From Elioraea sp. Yellowstone (lineage in GTDB: Bacteria; Pseudomonadota; Alphaproteobacteria; Acetobacterales; Acetobacteraceae): DNA of 64,000 bases. The stretch covers positions 30,910 to 94,909 of the forward strand of contig NZ_VIKA01000002.1 of assembly GCF_006704265.1 (NCBI RefSeq), written 5' to 3'. Positions within the stretch are counted from its first letter, which is position 1, and the number at the start of each line of letters is the position of its first letter. The notes under the pieces are model-generated. The model ran no database searches. It saw only the letters and a program-made list of their open reading frames with translations, and was not told where the DNA came from. Shown piece by piece: positions 1 to 8,645 of the stretch. Made by a program: the position numbers and the translations under genes.

Positions 1-1477
1 CGTCGAAGCCGACGATGCCGATCTGGGCGAACGCGATCGCCGCACCGATCACGCGCACCGACTGGCGCCGGTTGAGCGAGGCATCCGCCATGCCGGCACT
101 GGCGATCCACGCCTTCGCTGCCGCGTTCCAGCTCATGGTCGCGCCGGAGGCGAGCACGTTGGCGCTCGCGTCGGTGAGCAGGGTGTTGGCGGCATCGAAG
201 CAGCGGACGAACAGCCGCCCGCCATCGGCACCACCGACCAGCCAGTGCGCGAGGGCGAACTCCCTGGCCTGGGAGGCATCGACGACGAAGACGAGGCCGC
301 GGTTGGCATTGAGCAGCAGCCCGCTCGCGGTCGGCGTGAGGCCGCTGAGCCCGGCGAAGGAGACGCCCGCCAGGGTCGTGGCCGCGGTGGTGCCGGTCGA
401 GACCACCGCGAGGCCTTCGACGCCGATATCGGTCGCACTCTCACGGTACGCGGCGCTGCGCAGGCTCGGCACCGCGGCGAGCAGCCGGACGTGGCGCGTC
501 GCGGCGGCGCGGTAGCGCGTCACCACCGCGTTGCCCGCCCGCGTCGCCGTCGCGGCGTAGTCGATGCCGACGCCGTAGCCCTGGCTCGCCCAGGCGACGT
601 CGTAGAGGCACTCGGTCGCGCCGGCGGTGTGCCGGGCGACCAGCGGCGAGCAGGCCTCCATGCGCACGCTGCGGGCGATCACGGCCGAACCGGAGGTCTC
701 GTTCAGGAACGGGATCGCGACGTTGGCCCCGCTCTGGGCGAGCTCGAAGTTCGGTCCCTCGAAGACGTGGTGGTTGTGGTTGATGTAGGCGCCGGGCTCG
801 GCGGAGAGCCGCACGCCGAAGCGGTCGCTCGCCGTGTTCACGCCCGAGGAGACTGCGAAATGCCCGCCGAGGTAGCGGATCGCGTTGTTCCAGGCGGTGT
901 CGGTGGCACAGCGGATATCGAGGCCGATGTGGTTGTCCACCAGGCGGCCGAGATGCAGCGTGCTGTCCTCGCAGCCGCGCCCGTCGCCGAGGGAGCGCAC
1001 GCCGATGGTGAAGCCCTGCGCCCGCCGCACCTCGATCCAGGAGGCGTCGAAGTTGCGCAGCAGGATGCCGATATCGGCCTCGGAGGACCAGTCGGACTGG
1101 ACGGCACGGATCACGTCGAGCCCGGTCCAGAGCTTCTCGCCGTTGCGCGTCGCCCCGCCATCGCCGAGCGTGAGCACGGTGGCCGGCGCGGCGCCGGTGT
1201 AGCGCAGCGCGCCGTGCATGATCAGCCCGCGCGCGGCGCCACCGAGCCCCACCCCAGACGCGACGTTCCAGATGCCCTTGGGGATCAGGGCGATCTTGCC
1301 ATCTGCGGCGGCGCGGTCGAAGCAGGCCTGCACGGCGGCGGTGTCGTCGGCCACGCCGTCGCCGATGCCGCCGAAGTCTGAAGGCGTGGGGTGCTCGCGG
1401 TCGCGCAGGTATTTTCCGAGTTCGGTCTTGGAGATGTGCTGGTCGAGCACGAGGATGTCGTCGATGCGCGCGGGCAT
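1..1477 (-). CDS. Tailspike or tail fibre with pectate-lyase-like N-terminus (partial)
   Basis: The frame is open from an ATG at 1477 to the window edge (492 codons), so the C-terminus is missing. A GAGGAGAC ribosome-binding site precedes the start and begins at the stop of the tail tip gene. Around residues 35-50 it reads DFGGIGDGVADDTAAV, the Asp/Gly-rich opening of the pectate-lyase-superfamily beta-helix common in phage tailspikes. The rest is Asn/Ser/Gly-rich and compatible with a beta-helix. By family knowledge such proteins bind or degrade surface polysaccharide, and this one would set host range. It is the last visible gene of the tail operon. No enzymatic residues can be assigned from sequence alone. 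Confidence 0.75.
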   Translation of the reverse strand, partial: MPARIDDILVLDQHISKTELGKYLRDREHPTPSDFGGIGDGVADDTAAVQACFDRAAADGKIALIPKGIWNVASGVGLGGAARGLIMHGALRYTGAAPATVLTLGDGGATRNGEKLWTGLDVIRAVQSDWSSEADIGILLRNFDASWIEVRRAQGFTIGVRSLGDGRGCEDSTLHLGRLVDNHIGLDIRCATDTAWNNAIRYLGGHFAVSSGVNTASDRFGVRLSAEPGAYINHNHHVFEGPNFELAQSGANVAIPFLNETSGSAVIARSVRMEACSPLVARHTAGATECLYDVAWASQGYGVGIDYAATATRAGNAVVTRYRAAATRHVRLLAAVPSLRSAAYRESATDIGVEGLAVVSTGTTAATTLAGVSFAGLSGLTPTASGLLLNANRGLVFVVDASQAREFALAHWLVGGADGGRLFVRCFDAANTLLTDASANVLASGATMSWNAAAKAWIASAGMADASLNRRQSVRVIGAAIAFAQIGIVGFD

Positions 1478-1486
1478 GGCGTCTCC

Positions 1487-3463
1487 TCAGAGAGCTGTTG
1501 CAGTGATCGGGCCGGCGAAGCCCGAGACGTTGCCCTCGGCGGAGACCGAGCGGAGCCAGTACCAGCGCTCGTCGCCGGTCCCGAGGCCGGTGCGATCGAA
1601 GGGCAGCGCGGTCGGCTCGTCCGGCAGCTTCGTTGCCGCGGCGAGGTCGGCGGCCGCCGCCTCGAACACCTGGAGCTTCACAGCATCGGCCGGGAAGCCA
1701 CCGTCGATGCGGATGCCGCCCGCAATCCCATCCGCAGACGGCGACGCGACGAGCGCCGGGGTCCCGGCCGTGCGCCAGGCGGAGACCGCACCGCTGGTCG
1801 AGCGCGCCCGCACGCGGAACGCGGTCGGCACGCTCGTCGGCACGGTCGCGCTCGTGGCGGTCAGCCCGGACGCAAAACCCTGCCAGAGCACGTTGCCCTG
1901 CGGCTGCGTCTCGAGTTCGTAGCCCGCGAGATACGCCGAGCCGACGGCTGCCCAGGAGACGCCGAGCGCGGCGAATGCCACGCCCTGCGGCGTTGCGACG
2001 ATGATGGACGCCGGCGCCGCGATCACGCCCGGGTTCGGCAGCACGACGCTCGGGCTGTCGCCGGCCTCCCGCTCGTCCGTGCTGGCATTCCAGTCCCAGA
2101 CGGACGGATCCTCCTCGGCGAGCGCCAGGTCCACCCCGCCCTCGGGCGCGAGCGACCAGCCGGTCACGCGGGCGGGAAACGACGGCATCCGGTCGAGCGC
2201 CACCGTCACGCCGTCCCAGAGGCGCAGGCGCAGCGCCGAGAGCTTCGCCGGGAACGCCACCGAGCGCTGGCGGCGGTTGCGCTCGAGCTCGATCTTCATC
2301 AGCCGCTGCACGGTGCTGACCGAGGTGGTGAGCGGGAACTCGAGGTCGCGGTAGATCGCCTCGCCGCCGTCCTCCGCGACGTAGTTGGACGCCAGCAGCG
2401 GCGGCGCGTCCGTGGGCTGCCAGTTCTTCGCCGGATCGACATGGACCGCGCGCACGCCGTTGAAGAGATCCCGCCGCGGCCGCGCGCTGGCGATCGTGAC
2501 GTCGCCGCGCAAATCGTCCCCATGCAGCGTGGCCGCGGGCAGCGCGGGCGCGCCGGCATGGATGAAGAACCGTCCGCCCGAGACCACCAGGACGCCGGCC
2601 ATCGCCGCGACCAGCTTGCGGGTGATCTCGATCTTGCCCTCGGCGAGCGAGAGCGTGCCGTTCACGGTGTAGCGCCGCTCATGCACGCCCGCGCGCGTGC
2701 CGACCAGCTCGTCGCAGACGTTCGCCGCGGCGATCAGCGATGGCAGGTCGATGTCGTGCCACGAAGCCTTCCACCCGAACGGAGCGGTCAGGTACCAGGC
2801 GAGGCAGAGCGCGGCGTTGTCCGTCCAACCCGTGGCGCCGGTCCGTGGATCGAGGATGGTGTCCGCACCGTCGACGATCGCGCTGACGTTGGGCGGGCCG
2901 GACGGGAAGGCAGCGTTCTTCAGCTTCAGCCGCACCGCGAGATAGGCGCGCCCGCGGCCGCGATGATCTGCGGTCCATTTGCCCGGGATCTCGGCGAGCA
3001 GGTTCGCATCCGCTGCCTGGTCCGGATCGCCGAGATGCCGGTCGATCCGCACCAGCCCGGCGAAGCTCGCGTCGGTCTCGGGCTTGTCGCCGAGATACGC
3101 GGTGCCGATCGCGCGCACCCGGTGCGCGGCCAGCACCACGACCATGTGGAAGAAGCCGAACGCGCGGCCCTCGTCGTCGGTGGCGGAGTGCAGGAACACG
3201 ATGGGTCCGGAGACCTTGGCGCGGCCGAGCACGATGCGGTGCTCGGTGATCGGCTGGCGCAGCGACTGGGTGCGCCCGGCACCGGGGGCCGAGAAGTTGA
3301 GCGCGGCCAGCTTCGGCTTCGGCGCCGGCAGCACCGAGCGGCCGATCGCGCTGACCACGATCGCGGTGCCGGCAGCGGCGAGCGCGCCGATGATGCCGCC
3401 GCCCACCGCGGCCGAGACGGCGCCGGCCGCCACCACGGCGATGATCGGCACGGCCGCGGGCAC
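1487..3463 (-). CDS. Phage tail tip / host specificity protein (gpJ-like)
   Basis: A 658-residue protein from a GTG at 3463 that overlaps the TAG of the preceding gene (TAGTG). The N-terminus has a Gly/Ala-rich hydrophobic stretch (residues ~3-30), then the long beta-rich central region typical of the tip-attachment J domain, and fibronectin-like repeats near the C-terminus (ending FAGPITATAL). In lambda-like siphophages this protein forms the distal tail tip that contacts the receptor. It lies last before the tailspike, after the DUF2163-like and DUF6950-like genes, the usual order in alphaproteobacterial siphoviruses. A longer open frame upstream is only antisense-quality sequence over the previous genes, so the GTG is preferred. 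Confidence 0.8.
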   Translation of the reverse strand: MPAAVPIIAVVAAGAVSAAVGGGIIGALAAAGTAIVVSAIGRSVLPAPKPKLAALNFSAPGAGRTQSLRQPITEHRIVLGRAKVSGPIVFLHSATDDEGRAFGFFHMVVVLAAHRVRAIGTAYLGDKPETDASFAGLVRIDRHLGDPDQAADANLLAEIPGKWTADHRGRGRAYLAVRLKLKNAAFPSGPPNVSAIVDGADTILDPRTGATGWTDNAALCLAWYLTAPFGWKASWHDIDLPSLIAAANVCDELVGTRAGVHERRYTVNGTLSLAEGKIEITRKLVAAMAGVLVVSGGRFFIHAGAPALPAATLHGDDLRGDVTIASARPRRDLFNGVRAVHVDPAKNWQPTDAPPLLASNYVAEDGGEAIYRDLEFPLTTSVSTVQRLMKIELERNRRQRSVAFPAKLSALRLRLWDGVTVALDRMPSFPARVTGWSLAPEGGVDLALAEEDPSVWDWNASTDEREAGDSPSVVLPNPGVIAAPASIIVATPQGVAFAALGVSWAAVGSAYLAGYELETQPQGNVLWQGFASGLTATSATVPTSVPTAFRVRARSTSGAVSAWRTAGTPALVASPSADGIAGGIRIDGGFPADAVKLQVFEAAAADLAAATKLPDEPTALPFDRTGLGTGDERWYWLRSVSAEGNVSGFAGPITATAL

Positions 3464-3813
3464 TATCCGATTCTCCAGGCAATCGCGCAGGTGGTGATCG
3501 GCTCGCGCACCAGGCCGCGCGGGCCGACGAAGGCGACGCGCCCGGCATCGACCACGACGCCGAGACGCGCGGGCTCGCCCGCCAGGGCGATATCGCCCGC
3601 GCGCGCGAACAGCGGCGCGATGCGCGGGAAGCCGGCGCTGTCGGCAGACGCTTCCAGCACCGGCAACACACGGAACGACGGCCGCGCGCCCGTCACCGCC
3701 TCGACCGCGGCGAGCGCAAAGGCCGCGCAGGTCCAGCGCGGCGGATCGAACGGACGCGCCTCCGAACCCGACAGCAGCGCCGCCAGCCGCGTCGCCCAGC
3801 AGGGATGACGCAT
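3463..3813 (-). CDS. DUF6950-like phage tail protein
   Basis: A 116-residue protein from an ATG at 3813 that overlaps the end of the upstream gene. It starts MRHPCWATRL and contains a single WTCAAFALAAVEA stretch with a Cys and a hydrophobic helix, as in small DUF6950 proteins encoded just before the tail tip gene in siphoviruses. In many phages this slot holds an NlpC/P60-type peptidase, and the Cys (residue 29) could be a relic or analogue of that, but no catalytic His is obvious. The role is inferred from position only: tail tip assembly. Confidence 0.6.
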   Translation of the reverse strand: MRHPCWATRLAALLSGSEARPFDPPRWTCAAFALAAVEAVTGARPSFRVLPVLEASADSAGFPRIAPLFARAGDIALAGEPARLGVVVDAGRVAFVGPRGLVREPITTCAIAWRIG

Positions 3814-4370
3814 CACGTGCTGGGGAGACGGATCTCCGCCTCCTGCAGGGCGGGGACGAACTCGAAGAAGCGGTCGCCCGGGAACTCGGCCTGGTGGTCG
3901 GCATCGGTGTAGCGGCGCACCTCGGCGCGCTCGAGATCCACCAGCCGGCTCTCGCAGGCGAGCGAGACGCGCGGCTCGGCGCCGTCCACCACCTCGATGG
4001 TGTCCATCAGGCCCGCCCAGAGCGGGAACGGCTCCGCGGCCAGGGCACCGTGCGCGTCGAGCAGCGCGCCCCAGAGCCGCGCCGGGCGCAGCCGGTAGCC
4101 CTGCTCGGCGAGCGCGATGTCGACGACGTCCTGTGGCACCGGCGAGAGCACCAGCGTGACGCGCACCGCGCGCAGCTCCGCCGTCTCCTCGATCTCGCTC
4201 ACCGCGCCCAGCGTGCCCACGCCGTCGAAGCTCATGCCGGCCCAGCTGAGGGGGCCAAGGCCGGACCAGACGCGGAACGGACCGGAGGTGAAGTCCAGCT
4301 CGCACAGGATGACGGGCGCGGCCTCGGGTGCTGCCGCAGACGCGGCCGTCTGCGGTGAGAGACGAGTCAC
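3813..4370 (-). CDS. Phage tail protein, DUF2163-like
   Basis: A 185-residue protein from a GTG at 4370 whose first four bases (GTGA) overlap the upstream stop. Beta-rich sequence with Trp-rich segments (FRVWSGLGPLSWAG) resembles the DUF2163-type distal tail components that precede the tail tip gene in alphaproteobacterial siphophages and gene transfer agents. No enzymatic motif is visible. Its place between the distal-tail-like gene and the DUF6950 gene supports a baseplate/tip role. Family assignment is from resemblance and order. Confidence 0.55.
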   Translation of the reverse strand: MTRLSPQTAASAAAPEAAPVILCELDFTSGPFRVWSGLGPLSWAGMSFDGVGTLGAVSEIEETAELRAVRVTLVLSPVPQDVVDIALAEQGYRLRPARLWGALLDAHGALAAEPFPLWAGLMDTIEVVDGAEPRVSLACESRLVDLERAEVRRYTDADHQAEFPGDRFFEFVPALQEAEIRLPST

Positions 4371-5056
4371 GGCAGCGCCTCCTCGAGACGGATGGTGATC
4401 GCGGTGAAGCGGCCGGGCCGCGTCGGGTTCGCGGCCTCGTCGTCGGAGACCAGCCGCATCGGCACCGTGGGTCGCGTCAGCACGAGCGCGGTGTCCGCAG
4501 GCAGGTCCGCGCGCAGCGGCGGCGCGAGCGGGATCGTCGCCGTGCCGGTGCCGGACGCCACGGCCGTCTCGGTCGCCATGTAGAGCCGCCCCGCCAGGCC
4601 GAGATGATCGCCGGCGGCGAGCGCGACCGCGTCCGGATACCAGCCCTCGGTCTCGATCGTGAGCGCGCCGCGCAGCGCGCCGACAGCGAGCGATGGATTG
4701 CCCGAACCGACGATCAGCCCGGTGCCGTCGGTGAACAGCGTCTGGTCGTCGAAGCTGTACGGGCCGGGCGGCACGTCGCCCTGGATGCGCGGATCGCCGC
4801 TGCGGAACTCGCGGCGCCAGTCCCAGATCCGCACCGTGTTGACCGAGCCGGCGAGCGCGGCGAGCAGCCCTTCCAGCACGCCCGCGCGCACGCGGTCGAG
4901 CGGGTCGAAGGTCGCCTCCGCCACCCAGCGCGCGCCCTCGCGCCGCAGCGCCTGGGTCGTGCGCGTGAGCGGCGAGACGAAGCGCAGCGTGTTGTGCTGG
5001 AGGTAGAACACCAGCCGCGAGGGGCGCAGCAGCTCCGGCCAGGTGTACTCGGTCAT
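4367..5056 (-). CDS. Putative distal tail protein
   Basis: A 229-residue protein from an ATG at 5056, overlapping the tape measure stop by ATGA. It starts MTEYTWPELL and continues with beta-strand-rich sequence (NTVRIWDWRREF, TIETEGWYPDAV). The gene directly after the tape measure gene in siphophages normally encodes the distal tail (Dit-like) protein connecting tube and tip, and this is the basis for the call. I do not recognise a named domain. The open frame extends upstream but only in shadow of the tape measure gene. Confidence 0.5.
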   Translation of the reverse strand: MTEYTWPELLRPSRLVFYLQHNTLRFVSPLTRTTQALRREGARWVAEATFDPLDRVRAGVLEGLLAALAGSVNTVRIWDWRREFRSGDPRIQGDVPPGPYSFDDQTLFTDGTGLIVGSGNPSLAVGALRGALTIETEGWYPDAVALAAGDHLGLAGRLYMATETAVASGTGTATIPLAPPLRADLPADTALVLTRPTVPMRLVSDDEAANPTRPGRFTAITIRLEEALP

Positions 5057-7200
5057 GCGCGAACCGTGTCGTAGGCAGCGCCGCCGCGGCGGATCGCGTC
5101 CAGGGTGAGCGCCGAGGCCTGGCGCGCGATCTGCCCGGCCATCAGGCGCAGCCGCGCCTCGACGCCAGCGTCCGCACCGCGCGCATCGATCGCGACCGAG
5201 GTGTTGATCACCACCCCACCCGGTGCCGTGCCGTTCGGCAGCACCACACCGCTCTGCCGCGGCACGAACCATTCCGGCCCGCGCTCGCCGACGATGTAGG
5301 GCCGCCCCGCCACCACCGGCCCGCCCTCGGCGCGGAACAATCCACCGATGCCGGAGAACAGGCTGCTGAAGGAGAACCCCTCGAACACGCTGCCGATCAG
5401 GCTGCTGAGCGCGCCGCCGAGCGGCTCGGTGATGGTCCGCCGGGCGATGATGCGCGCGACGTCCTGGGCGAGGCCTTGCAGCACGCCCGAGAGCCGCTCG
5501 CCGCGCACGATCGCGTCCTCGAACGCGCTGCTGAACGCGAAGCCGAGCTCGCGCGCGGCCTCGCGCGCGTCCCTGGTGCGGTCCTCTGCTTCGCTCAGCG
5601 CCTTGAGCGCCGCCTCGGCCTCGCGCTGGATCGCTGTGTTGAACTGCTCCTGCGTCACCCCTTCCGGCAGGCCGCTGCGCTCGGCGCGTTCCGCCAGCCG
5701 GCCGAGCTCCTCCAGCCGGCGCTGGTACGCCTCGTAGGCGGTCTCGGTGCTGCGGATCAGTCGCTCGACCTCGCGCGTGACCGCCTGGCGTTCGCGCTCG
5801 GCCTCGGTGTTCTCCCGCACCGCCCGCGTCACCGCCCGCTCGCGCGGCTCGAGGCGCGCCAGGGCCGCGTCCCGCTCACGCACCGCCAACGCCGCCAGCC
5901 GGTCGCGCTCGGCCGCGTCGATCGCACCGGCACTGAGCGCCTCGTTGAGGGTGCGCACGCGCTCGCCATACTGCTGCTCGATGCGTGCGCGCCGGTCGAC
6001 GTCCTGCGCCAGCTCGGCGATCTCGCGCGCGGCCCGCTCGCGCCGGGACTGCAAAGCGCGTTCCTCGGCGCGCTCGCGCTCCTCGATCCCCCGGAGCGCC
6101 GCGTCGCGCTCGGCCAGCTCGATCTCCGCGAGCAGGCCGATGTACTGCTGGCGCAGCTCGGCGAGGCGCTGCTGCGGCCCCACGCCCGTCTGGCCCATCG
6201 CGGTCGCCACTGCGCCACGCTGGATCGTGCCGCGCCGCGCCGGGGGAAGGAACTCGCCCGCCTCCAGCCGCGCGATCTCGCCCGCCAGCGCCTGCGCCTG
6301 GCGCCGCCGGTCCTCCAGCACCTCGGACGGCGAGAGCAGCCCGACCCCGCCGCGCACCCGGTCGAGCGCCTGCGCCGCGCCCGAGATGCCCCGCGCCAGC
6401 GCCGAGGTCAGCCCGACCGCCTGGTCGAGCTGGGCGAGGAAGTTCCCCGCTGCCGCCTCGAGCTGGCCGAACGCCCGGCCGAGCGTCAGCGGCGCGCGCT
6501 CGAACTCCGCATTGAGCCGCTCGCTCGCGCGCAGGAGTGCGGGGAAGATGCGCTCGGCGGTGAGCTGGCCTTCCGATCCCAGCTCGCGCAGCTGCCCGAC
6601 CGAGACGCCGAGCTCCGCCGCCAGCGCCTCCGCGAGCAGCGGCATCGCCTCCAGCACCGCGCGCAGTTCGTCGCCCTGCAGCCGGCCCGAGGCCAGCGCC
6701 TGCGCGAGCTGCAAGGTCGCACTGCCGATCTCCTGCGCCGAGGACCCGCCGACGATCGCCGCGCGCTGCAACCCGCCGACGAGCTGCGCCACCTGGTCGC
6801 TGGTTGCGCCGATCGCCCGCGCCGCGATCGCGAAGCGCTGGAACGCGTCCACGCTCTCGGTGACCGCCACGCCGGTCTGCAAGGCGTTGCGGTAGAGCGT
6901 CTCGTAGAGGTCGCGGGCGCGCTCGATGCTGCCCGTGGCCTGCGTGAGCCGCCCGAGCGAGGCGGTATAGGCGTCGCCGGCCGAGACCAGCGAGCGCACC
7001 GCCTGGCCGAGCGCGAGCGCCCCCGCAGCACGGCGGGCGAAGTCCAGCAGGTCGAGCGCGCGCGAGGCACCCTGGGCGCTGTCGCGGATCCGGCCCAGGG
7101 ACTCGTCGCCCGCGCGCCCGACGTCGCGCAGCTGCCGCTCGACGATCCCGCCGTCCACCAGCGACAGCCGGATCGACAGACGCCGCACCGCGTCAGTCAT
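5053..7200 (-). CDS. Phage tail tape measure protein
   Basis: A 715-residue protein, mostly helical. Residues ~60-240 match the tape-measure N-terminal domain (TASLGRLTQATGSIERARDL, then SAQEIGSATLQLAQALASG), followed by long Arg/Glu/Ala-rich coiled-coil (residues ~285-560), a hydrophobic segment (SSLIGSVFEGFSFSSLFSGI) and a C-terminal GGPVVAGRPYIVGERGPEWF motif typical of lambda-type tape measures. It fixes tail length and exits during DNA injection. At 715 residues it implies a moderately short to medium tail. It overlaps the upstream small gene by 8 bases. Confidence 0.92.
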   Translation of the reverse strand: MTDAVRRLSIRLSLVDGGIVERQLRDVGRAGDESLGRIRDSAQGASRALDLLDFARRAAGALALGQAVRSLVSAGDAYTASLGRLTQATGSIERARDLYETLYRNALQTGVAVTESVDAFQRFAIAARAIGATSDQVAQLVGGLQRAAIVGGSSAQEIGSATLQLAQALASGRLQGDELRAVLEAMPLLAEALAAELGVSVGQLRELGSEGQLTAERIFPALLRASERLNAEFERAPLTLGRAFGQLEAAAGNFLAQLDQAVGLTSALARGISGAAQALDRVRGGVGLLSPSEVLEDRRRQAQALAGEIARLEAGEFLPPARRGTIQRGAVATAMGQTGVGPQQRLAELRQQYIGLLAEIELAERDAALRGIEERERAEERALQSRRERAAREIAELAQDVDRRARIEQQYGERVRTLNEALSAGAIDAAERDRLAALAVRERDAALARLEPRERAVTRAVRENTEAERERQAVTREVERLIRSTETAYEAYQRRLEELGRLAERAERSGLPEGVTQEQFNTAIQREAEAALKALSEAEDRTRDAREAARELGFAFSSAFEDAIVRGERLSGVLQGLAQDVARIIARRTITEPLGGALSSLIGSVFEGFSFSSLFSGIGGLFRAEGGPVVAGRPYIVGERGPEWFVPRQSGVVLPNGTAPGGVVINTSVAIDARGADAGVEARLRLMAGQIARQASALTLDAIRRGGAAYDTVRA

Positions 7201-7513
7201 GCGGGGTTCCCTTCCGCATCGTCGCGAAGCCCTCGTCCATGCCCTCGCGGATCATCCCGAGCAGGGTCACGGCGACCCGCGTGTCCGCGCCGAGGCTCTC
7301 GGCGATGCGCAGCGCGGCGGGGACGTCGAGATGAGGGCCAGCGAAGCCAGAGACGAGGCAGAGCATCGCCGCCTGCCAGCACGAAGCGCCCTCGATCGTC
7401 GTGGGCGCATGCTGCGCGTAGGGACAACGCGTGAAGCAGTCGCGCCCGGTCGCGTCACAGCCGCGGCAGTATTCAGGCCCGCCGCCGCAGTGCCAGGCGG
7501 CGCGAGCCTTCAG
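7193..7513 (-). CDS. Cys-rich small tail-region protein, probable CTG start
   Basis: A protein of about 106 residues containing the cysteine cluster CGGGPEYCRGC and DCFTRC, then a hydrophobic helical C-terminus ending in RKGTPHD. No ATG or GTG lies at a sensible place. A CTG at 7513 overlaps the upstream stop as CTGA and has GGAGGG just upstream, mimicking the ATGA junctions used throughout this operon. It occupies the slot after the tail assembly chaperone-like gene, where lambda encodes gpT by frameshift. A frameshift fusion with the upstream gene is the alternative. Function unknown. Confidence 0.55.
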   Translation of the reverse strand: MKARAAWHCGGGPEYCRGCDATGRDCFTRCPYAQHAPTTIEGASCWQAAMLCLVSGFAGPHLDVPAALRIAESLGADTRVAVTLLGMIREGMDEGFATMRKGTPHD

Positions 7514-7890
7514 CCGTTTCCCTCCGTGTCCACCGGGTCGGACCGGTTCACGACGCGGTCCCAGAAGGCGAGGAGCATGTCGTCGCGGTCCAGCAGCGCA
7601 TCGAGGGCTTCCGGCGTGACCGCGAGCGGCGCACCGTCTGGGTCGCCCACGCCCTCCCACGCCAGCACCGCGTGGCGCGCAAGGAGTCGGGAGAGGATAA
7701 GCAGGTACAGCGTCTTGAACGCCGGCGAGTCCTCCGGCGCGCCTGCCTCTGCCAGCGCCTGCTTGGCCTTGTCGAGCGCCGCGCCCTCGGCCGCCGCCCG
7801 CACGATCCGATCGATCGGCCGCACGCGCAGCCGCACGCCCGAAGGCAGGTCAAGCCAGACCGGCTCGCAGGGAAGGTCGAGGGTGAGCAT
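7510..7890 (-). CDS. Putative tail assembly chaperone
   Basis: A 126-residue protein from ATG 7890 (GGAGG about 10 bases upstream); an earlier in-frame ATG at 7908 lacks a ribosome site. It begins MLTLDLPCEPVWLDLPSGVRLRVRP when the first residues are included in short form, and is Ala/Leu/Asp-rich, acidic and helical. Position between the tail tube (with the toxin-antitoxin pair in between) and tape measure genes is that of the tail assembly chaperone (lambda gpG). Function is inferred from order. Confidence 0.55.
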   Translation of the reverse strand: MLTLDLPCEPVWLDLPSGVRLRVRPIDRIVRAAAEGAALDKAKQALAEAGAPEDSPAFKTLYLLILSRLLARHAVLAWEGVGDPDGAPLAVTPEALDALLDRDDMLLAFWDRVVNRSDPVDTEGNG

Positions 7891-7915
7891 GGAAAGTCGG
7901 CCCTCCATGGGTTAT

Positions 7916-7939
7916 GTATCTTGCGGAAACCAAGGATAC
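7916..7939. promoter_or_regulatory. Candidate antitoxin operator (inverted repeat)
   Basis: An imperfect inverted repeat, GTATCTTG then CAAGGATAC, separated by 7 bases, lies directly upstream of the antitoxin ATG. Type II antitoxins usually autorepress from such palindromes. Overlap with the promoter is inferred. Confidence 0.45.
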
Positions 7940-7945
7940 CCACCG

Positions 7946-8212
7946 ATGCCCGAGCCCATGCTCAAGGTCCCGGCGGCCGAGGCGCAGCGGAACTTCGGCC
8001 TCTATCAGGACAAGGCCCTGACCCAGCCTGTGGCGGTCACCCGCAATGGCCGGCCACGTGTCGTGATGATCTCGGTCGAGGAGTACGAGCGGCTGAAGCG
8101 GCGCGACCGGCAGGTCTACCGGACCGAGGACGCCCCACAGGAACTGGTCGACGCGATCCTCACTGCAAGGCCGCCCAGGGGGAGCAAGCGGTTTGACGAC
8201 GAGATCCGCTAG
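7946..8212 (+). CDS. Phd/YefM-type antitoxin
   Basis: An 88-residue protein from ATG 7946 with AAGGA upstream. It contains the hallmark Phd/YefM N-terminal fold: KVPAAEAQRNFGLYQDKAL, then PVAVTRNGRPRVVMISVEEYERL, followed by a charged, unstructured C-terminal tail that would wrap the toxin. It is transcribed against the surrounding tail operon and overlaps the next gene by 20 bases, the usual antitoxin-toxin arrangement. Expected to neutralise the neighbouring PemK-like toxin and repress the pair. Confidence 0.85.
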   Translation: MPEPMLKVPAAEAQRNFGLYQDKALTQPVAVTRNGRPRVVMISVEEYERLKRRDRQVYRTEDAPQELVDAILTARPPRGSKRFDDEIR

Positions 8213-8642
8213 GTTGGCACTGCCGGCCGTCGGCGACGTCATCCGTTACGCCTACCTCTGGAGTCACGAGCAGGAGTCCGGCCGCGAGGAGGCCTCGAAG
8301 GATCGGCCCGCGGCCGTCGTGGCGCTGGTGCGCGTCGCCGATGATCACCACGAGGTTGCGGTCATTCCGATCACCTCCTCCGCGCCGGATGATCCACGCG
8401 CGGCGGTCGAAATCCCGCCAGCGACACGAGCCCGGCTCGGGTTGCAGGAGGAGGCCTGTTGGGTCGTCGTCTCTGAATTCAATGTGTTCGCGTGGCCGGG
8501 GCCGGACCTGCGTCCCGTCACACCGGGGAGCAGCTCGGTCGTCTATGGCGCGCTGCCGCCCAAGCTGATGGCCCGCATCCGTGAGGCCTTCGCCGCGTGG
8601 CGGAAGGAGCGTCCACAACGGACGATCCGCCGAACCGAATGA
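8193..8642 (+). CDS. PemK/MazF-like toxin
   Basis: A 149-residue protein from a TTG at 8193 that has a strong GGGGGAG site 8 bases upstream and overlaps the antitoxin. GDVIRYAYLW near the N-terminus and KDRPAAVVALV resemble the first strands of the MazF/PemK barrel (G-D-V...RPavVv), followed by VAVIPITSS. Such toxins are sequence-specific endoribonucleases. Pairing with a Phd-type antitoxin rather than MazE is unusual but seen in hybrids. The family call is from these motifs; a novel toxin fold is possible. Confidence 0.6.
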   Translation: MTTRSARLALPAVGDVIRYAYLWSHEQESGREEASKDRPAAVVALVRVADDHHEVAVIPITSSAPDDPRAAVEIPPATRARLGLQEEACWVVVSEFNVFAWPGPDLRPVTPGSSSVVYGALPPKLMARIREAFAAWRKERPQRTIRRTE

Positions 8643-8645
8643 TCG

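Noticed and set aside
245..3808. Long rightward open frames across the tail genes (for example 245-1381 and 1391-3808)
   Set aside because: They are antisense frames forced open by GC-rich codon bias; their products are His/Arg/Ala-rich with no domains, and the leftward frames carry clear phage proteins.
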